From the NCBI RefSeq assembly GCF_020523605.1, contig NZ_JAJAQI010000006.1:62001-126000 (forward strand): a DNA stretch of 64,000 nucleotides, read 5' to 3'. The stretch comes from Roseicella aerolata. Lineage in GTDB: Bacteria > Pseudomonadota > Alphaproteobacteria > Acetobacterales > Acetobacteraceae. Positions 54,132 to 62,604 of the stretch are shown here, in pieces. Position numbers and translations under genes: made by a program. Position 1 is the stretch's first letter. Each line of letters starts with the position of its first letter. A model generated the notes under the pieces. That model did not search any database, had not been told where the DNA came from, and was given only the letters and a program-made list of their open reading frames with translations.

Positions 54132-54887
54132 ATGACCGACAGCATCATCGAACAGGCCGCCGATCTCCTCGTCGCCATCCGCCGCGGTGCCCCGAAGCTG
54201 GCCGGTCTCGGCGCCGCCGCGCCGCGGACCGAGGCCGAGGCCTGGGCGGTGCAGCGGGAGGTGCTGCGGCGCCTCGGCGCCACAGCGGGCGGCTGGAAAT
54301 GCGCCGCCCCGCCCGGCAAGCCCGCCTCCGGCGCCATGCTGGACGCCGCCGGGCTGCGCCCCGCCCCGGCGCGCTGGCCGGTGCCGCCCGGGCAGAAGAT
54401 CGGCATCGAGACCGAGATCGCCTTCCGCCTCGGCCGCGGCCTGCCGAAGCGCGCCACGCCCTACGCGCGGGAGGAGGTGCTGGACGCCGTCGCGGCCGCC
54501 TTCCCGGCGATGGAGATGGTGGAGAGCCGCTACCTCGACCCCGCCGCGGTCTCGCCGCTGGAGGCGATGGCCGACAGCATCGCTCATGCCGGGCTGGTGC
54601 TGGGCGCGGATGTGCCGGGCTGGCGTGGCATGGACCTCGCCGGCCTCACCGTGCGGCAGACCTGCGGCGGGGCGGTGCAGGTGGAGAAGGTGGGCGGCAA
54701 CCCCTCGGGCGATCCGGTCACGCCGCTGGTCTGGCTGGCCAACCACCTGCCGACGCTCGGCCTCCAGTTGGAAGCGGGGCAGGTGGTCACCACCGGCAGC
54801 TGCACCGGCCTGCTCTGGGTGGATGGCGGGCAGCGCGTGACCGGCGGCTTCGCCGGCTTCGGCGAGGTGGTGGTCGATCTTGACTGA
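54132..54887 (+). CDS. 2-keto-4-pentenoate hydratase-like protein (MhpD/FAH superfamily)
   Basis: 251 residues. It carries the order of elements seen in MhpD-type hydratases: an N-terminal helix DLLVAIRRGAP, GGWKCA in place of the family's GyKiG, the acidic ligands in IGIETEIAFRLGRG, FPAMEMVESRY, and late TTGSCTGLLWVDGGQRVTG. Such enzymes add water to 2-keto-4-enoates from meta-cleavage of aromatics, using a divalent metal. It stands alone between the hydroxylase (divergent) and the MFS carrier. The exact substrate is unknown. Confidence 0.82.
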   Translation: MTDSIIEQAADLLVAIRRGAPKLAGLGAAAPRTEAEAWAVQREVLRRLGATAGGWKCAAPPGKPASGAMLDAAGLRPAPARWPVPPGQKIGIETEIAFRLGRGLPKRATPYAREEVLDAVAAAFPAMEMVESRYLDPAAVSPLEAMADSIAHAGLVLGADVPGWRGMDLAGLTVRQTCGGAVQVEKVGGNPSGDPVTPLVWLANHLPTLGLQLEAGQVVTTGSCTGLLWVDGGQRVTGGFAGFGEVVVDLD

Positions 54888-55024
54888 GCACGGCAGGGAC
54901 AGGGGCGCCCGGCCGGCGCCCCGGAGCCTTGTTCCCGCCCGCCCGGCCGGTGCCGGCGGGGTGCCTTGCCGGAGGCCGGCATCGCCTCGCCCGGAGAATG
55001 CCGGCCCGACCGTCGGAGGGGCCG

Positions 55025-56308
55025 ATGTCCCGGGGCCTTGACCCGGCCCGCGCGGCCAATGGCGGCCCCACGGCCGGCGACACATCGCCCCACGCAACCG
55101 GAGCGGCCCCGCCTGCCGCCGCCGCGGTGCCGCCGCGCCGGCGCGTGCTCCTGGCGCTGGCCGCCGTGGTGGCGCTGAACCTGCCGCTCGGCACCGTCTA
55201 TGCCTTCAGCGTCTTCATCCGGCCGCTGGAGGCGGTGCTCGCCGTCAGCCGGGCCGAGCTCTCCTTCGTCTTCGGCCTGGCGCTCGTCGCTTTCACCCTG
55301 GGGATGAACCTCGCGCCGCTGTTCGCCCGCATGGCCTCGGCCCCGGTGCTGATCGCGGGCAGCACGGCGGTCACCGTGCTCGGCATGGCGCTGGCCGCGA
55401 CCGCGCCGGGCATCGTGCAGCTCACCCTGGGCTACGGCCTGCTGTTCGGGCTCGGCGGCGGCGTCGCCTATGTCGTGCTGCTGCAGGGCGTGAACCTGAT
55501 GCTGGGCAGCGCAAGGCGCGGGCTGGCCAATGGCTTCATCGTCAGCCTCTACCCGGCCGGCGCCATGATCGGCGCGCCGCTCTTCGGCTGGGCGCTGGCG
55601 CAATGGGGGCTGCGGCCGACGCTGGGCGGGCTCGCCGGCACGCTCGCGGCGGCGGGCCTGGTCTCCGCCCTCCTGGCGGCGGCGGCCGGCATGCGCATGG
55701 CGCCGCCCGCGGGCAGCCCGGCAGGGCCGCCGCCGGAGCGGCAAGCCTCGATCTTCTGGCGGCTCTGGCTGATCTTCTTCCTGGCCGCCGCGGCCGGGCT
55801 CACCGTGCTCGGCCAGGCGGCGGGCATGGTGGAGGCCTATGGTGGCACCACGGCGCTGGCCCTCTCGGCCACCACCGCCATCACCGGCTTCGTCGCGGCG
55901 GCGCGGATCGGCGGCGGCTGGCTGGCGGACCGCTTCCCGGCGCCGCTCGTCCTGGCCGGGGCGCATGTGCTGGCCCTCGCCGGGGATGCGCTGCTGCTGC
56001 TGTTCCCCGGGCCGCTGGTGGCGGTGGCGACGCTCGGGATGATCGGTATGGGCTACGGGCTGGTCAGCGGCAGCACCGCGGCGGCGATCGGGATCTACTG
56101 GGGCGCCACCCAATATGGCCGGATCGCCGGGCGGCTCTATGCCGCCTGGTGCGTGGCGGCGATCACCCTGCCGGTCGTCGCCGGCCGGCTGTTCGACCTG
56201 ACCGGCGGCTACACGGCGACGGTGATGATCGCGCTGGCCGGCAACCTGCTGGGCGTCGCCATCGCCGCCAGCCTGCCGCGGCGGCCCGTGGTGGTGGCCG
56301 TGGCCTGA
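55025..56308 (+). CDS. MFS transporter, oxalate/formate antiporter (OFA)-like
   Basis: 427 residues from ATG 55025, with GGAGG upstream. A Pro/Ala-rich N-terminus of about 38 residues precedes 12 predicted helices in two sets of six separated by a charged loop (around PAGPPPERQASIFWR). The early segment LPLGTVYAFSVFIRPLEAVL and the later WLADRFPAPLVLAG are typical of the OFA/monocarboxylate group. Likely imports or exchanges small carboxylates, which suits the hydratase before it and the Bug proteins around it. Substrate unknown. Confidence 0.87.
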   Translation: MSRGLDPARAANGGPTAGDTSPHATGAAPPAAAAVPPRRRVLLALAAVVALNLPLGTVYAFSVFIRPLEAVLAVSRAELSFVFGLALVAFTLGMNLAPLFARMASAPVLIAGSTAVTVLGMALAATAPGIVQLTLGYGLLFGLGGGVAYVVLLQGVNLMLGSARRGLANGFIVSLYPAGAMIGAPLFGWALAQWGLRPTLGGLAGTLAAAGLVSALLAAAAGMRMAPPAGSPAGPPPERQASIFWRLWLIFFLAAAAGLTVLGQAAGMVEAYGGTTALALSATTAITGFVAAARIGGGWLADRFPAPLVLAGAHVLALAGDALLLLFPGPLVAVATLGMIGMGYGLVSGSTAAAIGIYWGATQYGRIAGRLYAAWCVAAITLPVVAGRLFDLTGGYTATVMIALAGNLLGVAIAASLPRRPVVVAVA

Positions 56309-56414
56309 GCGGCGGAGGCGCCGCGGGGTGGTCCGCCGGGTATCCCCCGACCCGGCGCCCGCTGCCCGGCCGGGGCCTGTGCCGCCAGGGCGGCTGCCGT
56401 CGTGCCGCGGACCG

Positions 56415-56738
56415 TCACCCGCCGGCCGGGAACTCGCCGGCCACTTCCAGGAGGTCGCGCGTCCGGATCACCCGGTTCTCCCAGACGCGGTCGAATTCGG
56501 CGACGAGGTCCTTCAGCGCGGGCGAGGCGAGCACCGCCTCCGCCCGCGCCGCATCGGCGAATTCGTAGAAGGCGATGTGCACGGAGGGGTCGGTGCGGCT
56601 CCAGCAGCGCCAGGCGCGCTTCGTCTCGAAGGCGCGGGCGGCGTCGGGCAGGTGCTCCGCCTCGTACCAGCGGTCGAAGCGCGGCCGGTCGGCCGCTTCC
56701 GCCACCACCGCACGCACCATGAGATAGGCTTTTGCCAT
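56415..56738 (-). CDS. Small dimeric alpha-beta barrel (EthD-like) protein
   Basis: 107 residues (start MAKAYLMVRAVVAEAADRPR). Pattern beta-alpha-beta-beta-alpha-beta with FDRWYEAEHLPDAARAF, matching the family's conserved WYxxxHLPD, and CWSRTDPSVHIAFYEFADAA. Members are small monooxygenase-like or decarboxylase-like proteins acting as dimers. The role here is unknown; it is convergent with the MFS gene. Confidence 0.7.
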   Translation of the reverse strand: MAKAYLMVRAVVAEAADRPRFDRWYEAEHLPDAARAFETKRAWRCWSRTDPSVHIAFYEFADAARAEAVLASPALKDLVAEFDRVWENRVIRTRDLLEVAGEFPAGG

Positions 56739-56978
56739 GTCCGTTCTCCCTCCCTCGGGTCCGTCCGGCCGCGGCGGCCGCCGGACCCGCCTGCGATCCG
56801 ATCTGGGCGCGGTGGGACGGCATTGCGAGGGCAGCGGCCCGGCCCCCCTGGCGGCCGGGTGGGCTGGTGGCCCGAAGCGTCCCCGGCCGGCGCCGCGGCA
56901 GGTGAAGCCGGCCCGCCCCCTCGACGTTCCGCCGCATGTGCCCCAGCTTCAGCCTCACGCCCTCAGGGAGGACCCCGC

Positions 56979-57974
56979 ATGCAGCGCCGCAGCCTCTTCG
57001 CCCTTGCCGGCGCGGCCCTCGCCGCGTCTGCGGCCCGCGCCACCGCCCCCGTCCCGCCCGGCTACCGCGTCACCTGGTTCGATGCTGCGGCACCCGGCGG
57101 TGGCCGCGTCGGCGCCCGCGACATCACGGCGGCGGGCGACGGCAGCTTCTGGTTCTGCGGCCAGCGCAACGGCACGCTGAACCGGCTGGACCCGCGCGAC
57201 GGCAGCATCCGCGTGGTCCCGCTCGGCCAGGGCGCGGCGCCGCATGGCGTCATCCGCGGGCCGGACGGCGCGGCCTGGGTGACGGAGGGCGGCCAGAACG
57301 CCATCGCCCGCGTCGATCCCGCCGACCACAAGGTCCGGCTCTGGCCGCTGCCGGAGCGCTTCGCCAATGCCAACCTCAATACCGGCGTCTTCGATGCGCG
57401 CGGCACCTACTGGTTAACCGGCCAGAACGGCATCTATGGCCGCTTCGATCCCGGGGCCGAGCGGATGGAGGTCTGGGAGGCGCCGCGCGGCCGCGGCCCC
57501 TATGGCATCACCCGCACGCCGCAGGGCACGCTCTGGTATGTCTCGCTCGCCGGCAACCACCTGGCGCAGATCGAGGACCCGGAGACCGGCCGCGTCCGGA
57601 TCGTGGAGCCGCCAACGCCGAACCAGGGCGCCCGCCGCGTCTGGTCCGACAGCGCCGGCCGGCTCTGGATCAGCGAGTGGAACAGCGGCAATGTCTCCCT
57701 GCACGATCCGCGCGACGGGTCCTGGAAGGTCTGGAAACTGCCGGGGCAGCGGCCGCGCGCCTATTCCGTCTGGGTCGATCCCTCCGACAAGGTCTGGCTG
57801 ACCGATTTCGCGGCCAATGCGATCCTGCGGTTCGACCCGCAGACGGAGGAGTTCCTCGGCTTCCCCTCGGACCGTCCGGGCGCGAATGTCCGGCAGATGG
57901 ATGGCGTCGCCGGCGAGGCCTGGGGCGGCGAGAGCGGCACGGACCGCATCATCCGCATCCAGTACGGGCTGTGA
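56979..57974 (+). CDS. Virginiamycin B lyase-like secreted beta-propeller (Vgb family)
   Basis: 331 residues with a Tat-like leader (QRRSLFALAGAALAASAARA). The mature part is built of about six to seven similar blades with recurring DGSFWFCGQRNGTLNRLDP, DGAAWVTEGGQNAIARVDP and GRLWISEWNSGNVSLHDP, as in streptogramin B lyases. The known Vgb opens the streptogramin ring, but most relatives in soil bacteria have unknown function, and resistance is not implied. The gene is followed 34 bases later by a cytochrome c, so the pair may act in a periplasmic oxidation. Confidence 0.85.
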   Translation: MQRRSLFALAGAALAASAARATAPVPPGYRVTWFDAAAPGGGRVGARDITAAGDGSFWFCGQRNGTLNRLDPRDGSIRVVPLGQGAAPHGVIRGPDGAAWVTEGGQNAIARVDPADHKVRLWPLPERFANANLNTGVFDARGTYWLTGQNGIYGRFDPGAERMEVWEAPRGRGPYGITRTPQGTLWYVSLAGNHLAQIEDPETGRVRIVEPPTPNQGARRVWSDSAGRLWISEWNSGNVSLHDPRDGSWKVWKLPGQRPRAYSVWVDPSDKVWLTDFAANAILRFDPQTEEFLGFPSDRPGANVRQMDGVAGEAWGGESGTDRIIRIQYGL

Positions 57975-58008
57975 TGCCGGGGCGCGCGCATCCTCCCCGC
58001 CGGGCCGC

Positions 58009-58389
58009 ATGAGGTCCGCCGCCCTCGCCTGGCTGCTGGCCGCGCTGCTGCCCGGTCTCGCCATGGCGGCCGAGGGGCGGCAGGTGTTCGAGCGGCGTTG
58101 CGCCTCCTGCCACGCAGCGGCGGCCGGGGGGCCGGCCGGGGCGGGGCCGAACCTCGCCGGCCTGATCGGCCGGCGCGTCGCCGGCGACCCGGAATTCGAC
58201 TACTCGCCCGCGCTGCTCGCGGCAGGCGAGGCCGGGCAGGCCTGGGATGCCGCCCTGCTCGATCGCTTCCTGGCCGACCCGGAGGAGATGTTCCCCGGCC
58301 TCTGGATGGGCGCGAACGGGCTGCCGGGCGCGGCGGACCGCGCCGCGGTGGTGGCCTTCCTGGCGGCGATGCGTCCGCATTCCGATTGA
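58009..58389 (+). CDS. Small class I cytochrome c
   Basis: 126 residues. Signal peptide WLLAALLPGLAMA, haem attachment site RCASCH (about 30-35), GPNLAGLIGRRV as in the cytochrome c550 group, and a Met-rich end (EEMFPGLWMG) that can supply the sixth ligand. It carries electrons in the periplasm. It follows the Vgb-like gene after 34 bases and precedes a Bug gene by 81 bases. Confidence 0.92.
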   Translation: MRSAALAWLLAALLPGLAMAAEGRQVFERRCASCHAAAAGGPAGAGPNLAGLIGRRVAGDPEFDYSPALLAAGEAGQAWDAALLDRFLADPEEMFPGLWMGANGLPGAADRAAVVAFLAAMRPHSD

Positions 58390-58470
58390 CGCCCCGCGCG
58401 CCGGCCCGGCAGGCTGCCGGCAAGGAAGCCCGGCCGCATCCCAGGACGGCCGGCCCGGGGAGGACAAGCC

Positions 58471-59436
58471 ATGCACCGCAGAGGCCTGCTGGGCGCCCTC
58501 GCGCTCTCGGCGCCCGCCATCCGCGCCGCCGCCGCACAAGGGGCCGATCGCTGGCCGAACCGCGAGATCCAGCTCGTCACCGGCTTCGGCCCGGGCGGCG
58601 GCACCGATCTCGTCGCGCGCGCGGTCGCGGCGCATATGGAGAAGTCGCTCGGCGTCCCGGTCGTCGTGCGCAACACGCCGGGCGCGGGCGGCACGCTCGG
58701 CCCGACGCGCATCGCCCAGTCCAGGCCGGATGGCTACACCTTCGGCCTGGTGGGCTTCTCTGCGCTGGTGGTGGCGCCGCTGACCATGGACGTGCCCTAC
58801 AAGCCTTGGGAGAGCTTCGACTTCCTCGGCATCACCTCGGAACTGCGGATCGGCATGCCGGTCGGCCCTTCCCTGCCGCAGGTCCGCACGCTCGCCGATT
58901 TGATTGCCGAGGGGCGGAGGCGCCCGCTCACCGTCGCCAGCACCAATCCCGGCTCCGCCGTCAGCTTCTTCGACCTGGCGCGGATGACCGGCATGCAACT
59001 GACCTATGTGCAGATCAGCAGCATCACCGAGGCGGCGAGCCAGGTCGCGGGCGGGCATATCGACAGCTACACCGGCACCTCGGAGATGATCGGGCTGGTG
59101 AAGGGCGACAAGCTGCGCATGCTGGCCAGCGCCAGCATCGACCGCTGGCCGGAATTCCCCGAGGTGCCGACGCTGATCGAGCAGGGCTACGAGTCGGCGA
59201 CGCGCCAGCTCATCATCTGGGCGGGGCCGGCCGGCCTGCCGCCCGCCATCCGGGACCGGCTGGAAGGGGCGCTGATGGCCGCGGCGCGCGACCCGGAGGT
59301 TCTGGCGCGGCAGCAGGCGGCGAGCATCGCGCCGCGGCCGGTGGGCCGGGTTGAGGCGATGAAGCTGATGCAGGAGGTGCGGCCGGGCGTCGAGGCGGCG
59401 CTGGATGCCTCCGGCATGGTGCGCAAGCGCGGCTGA
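58471..59436 (+). CDS. TctC/Bug-family periplasmic binding protein
   Basis: 321 residues with signal peptide (LLGALALSAPAIRAAAAQ). Bug landmarks: WPNREIQLVTGFGPGGGTDL, VVVRNTPGAGGTLGP and GLVGFSALVVAP. It binds a small carboxylate or related ligand. GGGGAGG stands 8 bases before the ATG. No TctAB partner genes in view. Confidence 0.93.
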   Translation: MHRRGLLGALALSAPAIRAAAAQGADRWPNREIQLVTGFGPGGGTDLVARAVAAHMEKSLGVPVVVRNTPGAGGTLGPTRIAQSRPDGYTFGLVGFSALVVAPLTMDVPYKPWESFDFLGITSELRIGMPVGPSLPQVRTLADLIAEGRRRPLTVASTNPGSAVSFFDLARMTGMQLTYVQISSITEAASQVAGGHIDSYTGTSEMIGLVKGDKLRMLASASIDRWPEFPEVPTLIEQGYESATRQLIIWAGPAGLPPAIRDRLEGALMAAARDPEVLARQQAASIAPRPVGRVEAMKLMQEVRPGVEAALDASGMVRKRG

Positions 59437-59443
59437 ACCCGCG

Positions 59444-59728
59444 CTACGCCCCGGGCCGGGCGGGCGCGGCCAGCGCCAGCAGCAGGGCGCGGCCCGGCCG
59501 CGCCGGCCTGTCCGGCACCGCGGCCGCGATCATGGCCGCCTGCTCCTGCGCCAGCACGCGCGGCAGGCCCGGCCGCAACACCACGAGATAGGCCACCAGC
59601 TCGGCCAACGCCGCCTCCGCATCGCAGCCGCTGGCGAGCAGGCGGCGATAGCGCCGCGCTGCGCCGCGAAGATGCGGGGCGAACTCCGGCGACGGCCCGC
59701 CAGGGGGCGGTAAGGGGGCATCGGGCAT
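59444..59728 (-). CDS. Hypothetical protein, 94 aa, under a LexA box
   Basis: ATG 59728 gives 94 residues (MPDAPLPPPGGPSPEFAPHL ...), Ala/Arg-rich and helical in the middle (RRLLASGCDAEAALAELVAY). I recognise no family. A canonical SOS box ends 12 bases before the ATG, so the gene is probably DNA-damage inducible, which makes it more credible than its composition alone. A weak GAGG very close to the ATG is the only ribosome-like site; a start further upstream would place the box inside coding DNA. Confidence 0.55.
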   Translation of the reverse strand: MPDAPLPPPGGPSPEFAPHLRGAARRYRRLLASGCDAEAALAELVAYLVVLRPGLPRVLAQEQAAMIAAAVPDRPARPGRALLLALAAPARPGA

Positions 59729-59739
59729 GCCTCTGACTA

Positions 59740-59754
59740 GAACATAAGATGAAC
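59740..59754 (-). promoter_or_regulatory. Alphaproteobacterial LexA (SOS) box
   Basis: On the minus strand the sequence is GTTCATCTTATGTTC, an exact GTTC-N7-GTTC, the established LexA site of alphaproteobacteria. It lies just before the 94-aa gene and in its expected promoter region. Confidence 0.75.
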
Positions 59755-60114
59755 AAACTGGCCAGCAGAACTCATGCCGGGGAGGGCACGCCGTGCGCCG
59801 GCCGTCATTGCGCGACAATGAATCGTGGAAAATAGGATTTCACGAAAATGCCGCTTGACGCAATACGAACCATGATCGCTAAATAACCTCGCCGCCGACG
59901 CATTCCGCGTTGGCGCCGCGGGATTTGATGGATGCAGCTTGCACCGCGATACCAAGCGCTAAAGCGCCACCGCCGTGATCACGGGCCCTGCATGGCCCGC
60001 CATCCCGGCGCGCGCTGTCGGCGCTGACCCACCGGGCGCCCGGCGCCCGCACCCCCAGCCCTTCAGACCCGGGCCGCGGAGCATTCCCCTGCCTCGTGGC
60101 CGGCAGGATTCCCC
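59755..60114. promoter_or_regulatory. Gap of 360 bases with a promoter candidate
   Basis: No gene seen. A possible sigma-70 promoter for the operon at 60115 is TTGACG (59855-59860) with TAAATA (59880-59885), spacing 19, in a locally AT-richer segment that stands out from the GC-rich surroundings. Confidence 0.4.
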
Positions 60115-60345
60115 ATGCACACCTCCCGCCCCATCGAGGTGGAGGGACGCTTCCTCGGCGTCGCCGTCACCCAGGCCACCGATCACCTTGATTCGGTCTG
60201 GCGCTTCATCGCCACCGACCCCGCCGCCCGCGATCTGGACGGCATCACCTTCCCGAGCCCGGCCGAGGCCCGGCGTGCCGCCGGCCAGGTCGTGCAGCGC
60301 GACCGCCGCCCTGCCGGCCCGCAAGGACCGGCGGAGTGGCGATGA
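60115..60345 (+). CDS. Hypothetical protein, 76 aa, first gene of a small operon
   Basis: 76 residues: MHTSRPIEVEGRFLGVAVTQ, then FIATDPAARDLDGITF and a basic tail. Beta-beta-helix pattern, no known family. Its stop overlaps the next start (ATGA). Confidence 0.55.
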   Translation: MHTSRPIEVEGRFLGVAVTQATDHLDSVWRFIATDPAARDLDGITFPSPAEARRAAGQVVQRDRRPAGPQGPAEWR

Positions 60346-60461
60346 TCAGCCTCGCCCTCCGCACCCTGTTCGTCCTCGCCGTGCTGCTTGCCGTGCTGGC
60401 CGTCACCGGCCTCGCCCAGCCGCCGCACCTGCCCACCCTCATCACGGATCTCTCCCGATGA
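60342..60461 (+). CDS. 39-aa single-helix membrane or leader peptide
   Basis: A 39-codon frame (MISLALRTLFVLAVLLAVLA ... TLITDLSR) with one hydrophobic helix at about 7-24. It overlaps the preceding stop and the following start by ATGA on both sides, so it lies in a tightly coupled three-gene chain with the Bug gene. It is either a small membrane protein or a translated coupling leader. Confidence 0.55.
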   Translation: MISLALRTLFVLAVLLAVLAVTGLAQPPHLPTLITDLSR

Positions 60462-61414
60462 TCTCCCGCCGCCTGCTGCTCGGCGCCGGCCTCGCCGCGC
60501 CCTTCGTCACCCGTGCCCATGCCCAGGGCTTCCCCGAGCGGCCGATCCGCTACCTCGTCCCCTTCACCCCCGGCGCGACCAACGACAATGTCGCCCGCAC
60601 CATGGCGCGCGCCCTGCTGCCGAGGCTCGGCCAGCCTGTTATCGTCGAGAACAAGGCCGGCGCCGGCGGCGCCATCGGCGCCCGCTTTGTCGCGGAGGCG
60701 AAGCCGGACGGCCATGTGCTGCTCAACGCCTCGGCCGCCAACCTCACCATCGCGCCGCACCTGAACCCGGTGGGCTACGACCCGCTGCGGAGCTTCGCCC
60801 CCGTCGCCCTGGCCGGCGAGGCCTTCGCCCTGGTCGCGGTCAACAACGACCTGCCGGTGCGCAGCCTGCCGGAGCTGATCGCCCATGGCCGGAAACATCC
60901 CGGCGCGCTGAACTACGCCTCCCCCGGCATCGGCTCCGTCGCCCAGCTCCGCGCCGCGCTGCTGGCCGATGAGGGCGGCATCGAGGCGGTGCACGTGCCC
61001 TTCCCCGGCAGCGCCCCGGCCGCGACCAGCGTCATCGCCGGCGACTGCCACATCCTGATCGACCCGATCGCCGCCCCGCATGTGGAGGCCGGGCGGCTGC
61101 GCGCGCTCGCCGTGGTCGGCGCCACGCGCTGGGATGCCTTCCCGGATGTGCCGGCCCTCGGCGAGTTCGGGATCGGCCAGGAATGGCCGGGCAGTGGCTG
61201 GTTCGGCATGGTCGCGCCCGCCGGCACGCCGGCGCCGGTGGTGGCGCGGCTGAATCAGGCCTTCAACGAGAGCCTGGCCGAGCCGGAGGTGGAGGCGGCG
61301 CTCCGCCGCTTCGGCCTGCGGCCGGAGGCGGTGGCGCCGGAAGAATTGGCGCGGCGCCTGCTGGCCGACCATGCTGCCGCCGGGGAGGCGCTGCGGCGCC
61401 TCCGCATCGCCTGA
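60458..61414 (+). CDS. TctC/Bug-family periplasmic binding protein
   Basis: 318 residues. Signal peptide MISRRLLLGAGLAAPFVTRA, Bug opening GFPERPIRYLVPFTPGATND, VIVENKAGAGGAIGARFVAE, and ALNYASPGIGSVAQLRAALL. It differs from its paralogues in having TND in place of a GTD-type opening loop and so may bind another ligand. Translationally coupled to the 39-aa frame. Confidence 0.93.
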   Translation: MISRRLLLGAGLAAPFVTRAHAQGFPERPIRYLVPFTPGATNDNVARTMARALLPRLGQPVIVENKAGAGGAIGARFVAEAKPDGHVLLNASAANLTIAPHLNPVGYDPLRSFAPVALAGEAFALVAVNNDLPVRSLPELIAHGRKHPGALNYASPGIGSVAQLRAALLADEGGIEAVHVPFPGSAPAATSVIAGDCHILIDPIAAPHVEAGRLRALAVVGATRWDAFPDVPALGEFGIGQEWPGSGWFGMVAPAGTPAPVVARLNQAFNESLAEPEVEAALRRFGLRPEAVAPEELARRLLADHAAAGEALRRLRIA

Positions 61415-61509
61415 CGGCGGCGGATCGATGGCCGAAGCGCCACGCGGCGCGGCGGCCTGAACCGATCCGCCCGGAATGCAGTTCGGCAGGCCAAGGAAGG
61501 AGGCGTCGC

Positions 61510-62604
61510 ATGGCCCACCCCCTCGAGTTCATCGGCATGATCTCCCACCGGCGGCAGTCGGAGATCCATCCGCCCAGCGGGCCGGTGGTGGACCCGGACT
61601 ACATCCGCCGCTTCGCCCGGGCGCATGAGGAAGCGGGCTTCGACCGCATCCTCATCGCCTGGGGCAGCACCGGCCCGGATGCGCTGCTGGTGGCGAGCCA
61701 GGCGGCGGCGGCCACCAGCCGCATCGGCTTCATGGTGGCGCACCGGCCGGGCTTCATCGCGCCGACGCTGGCGGCGCGGCAATTCGCCACCTTCGACCAC
61801 CTTTCGGGCGGGCGCGCCGCCATCCATGTCATCAGCGGCGGCAACCCGGCGGAGCAGAAGCGCGACGGCGACTTCCTGCCGCATGACGAGCGCTACCAGC
61901 GCAGCGAGGAGTACATCGCGCTGCTGAAGCGCCTCTGGACCGAGCCGAAGCCCTTCGATCACGCAGGGACGTATTACCGCTTCGAGCAGGGCTTCGCCGA
62001 GGTGAAGCCGCTGCAGCAGCCGCATATCCCGGTCTTCTTCGGCGGCTCCTCCGACATCGCGATCGAGATCGCCGGCCGCCACGCCGACACCTACGCCTTC
62101 TGGGGCGAGACGCTGGAACAGGCGCGCGACACCATCGCCCGCATCCGCGCCAGCGTGGCGAGGGCCGGGCGCGACCCCGCCGCCATCCGCTTCAGCCTCT
62201 CCTTCCGCCCCGTGCTGGCGGCGACCGAGGAGGCCGCCTGGGCCCGCGCCGACCGCATCCTGGCCCGCATCAAGGAGTTGCGCTCGGCCGGCTCCGGCGG
62301 GCCGAAGCCCGAGAGCGTGGGGTCGCAGCGGCTGCTGGAGGCGGCCGCGGGCGGCCGGGTGCGCGACAAGCGGCTCTGGACCGAGGTGGCGGCGGCGGTC
62401 GGCGCCGGCTCCAACACCACCGCGCTGGTCGGCACGGCCGAGCAGGTGGCGGACAGCCTCGCCGATTACCATGCGCTCGGCGTCACCACCTTCCTGATCC
62501 GCGGTTTCGACCCGCTGGAGGATGTGGCGGAGTATGGCCGCAGCCTGCTGCCGGCGGTGCGGGCGGCCATCGCCGCGCGCGGCGCCGCCCCAGTGGCGGC
62601 GTGA
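61510..62604 (+). CDS. LLM-class flavin-dependent monooxygenase (SsuD-like)
   Basis: 364 residues; ATG 61510 with AAGGAGG upstream. TIM-barrel luciferase-like enzyme: FIGMISHRRQSE at the start, AWGSTGPDALLVASQAAAAT, IGFMVAHRPGFIAPTLAARQ, FDHLSGGRAAIHVISGGNPA and VFFGGSSDIAIEIAGRHAD, all typical of alkanesulfonate monooxygenase relatives. These use reduced FMN to cleave C-S or oxidise related bonds. It is coupled to the next Bug gene, which may capture its substrate. No FMN reductase nearby. Confidence 0.93.
   Translation: MAHPLEFIGMISHRRQSEIHPPSGPVVDPDYIRRFARAHEEAGFDRILIAWGSTGPDALLVASQAAAATSRIGFMVAHRPGFIAPTLAARQFATFDHLSGGRAAIHVISGGNPAEQKRDGDFLPHDERYQRSEEYIALLKRLWTEPKPFDHAGTYYRFEQGFAEVKPLQQPHIPVFFGGSSDIAIEIAGRHADTYAFWGETLEQARDTIARIRASVARAGRDPAAIRFSLSFRPVLAATEEAAWARADRILARIKELRSAGSGGPKPESVGSQRLLEAAAGGRVRDKRLWTEVAAAVGAGSNTTALVGTAEQVADSLADYHALGVTTFLIRGFDPLEDVAEYGRSLLPAVRAAIAARGAAPVAA

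Noticed and set aside
51182-54883. 1233-codon open frame on the + strand opposite the molybdenum hydroxylase
   Set aside because: Antisense to a full-length conserved enzyme; the product is low-complexity, Arg/His/Gly-rich and matches no family.
56979-57974. Streptogramin resistance gene
   Set aside because: Vgb-like propellers are common in soil bacteria with other or unknown roles; sequence alone does not support resistance.
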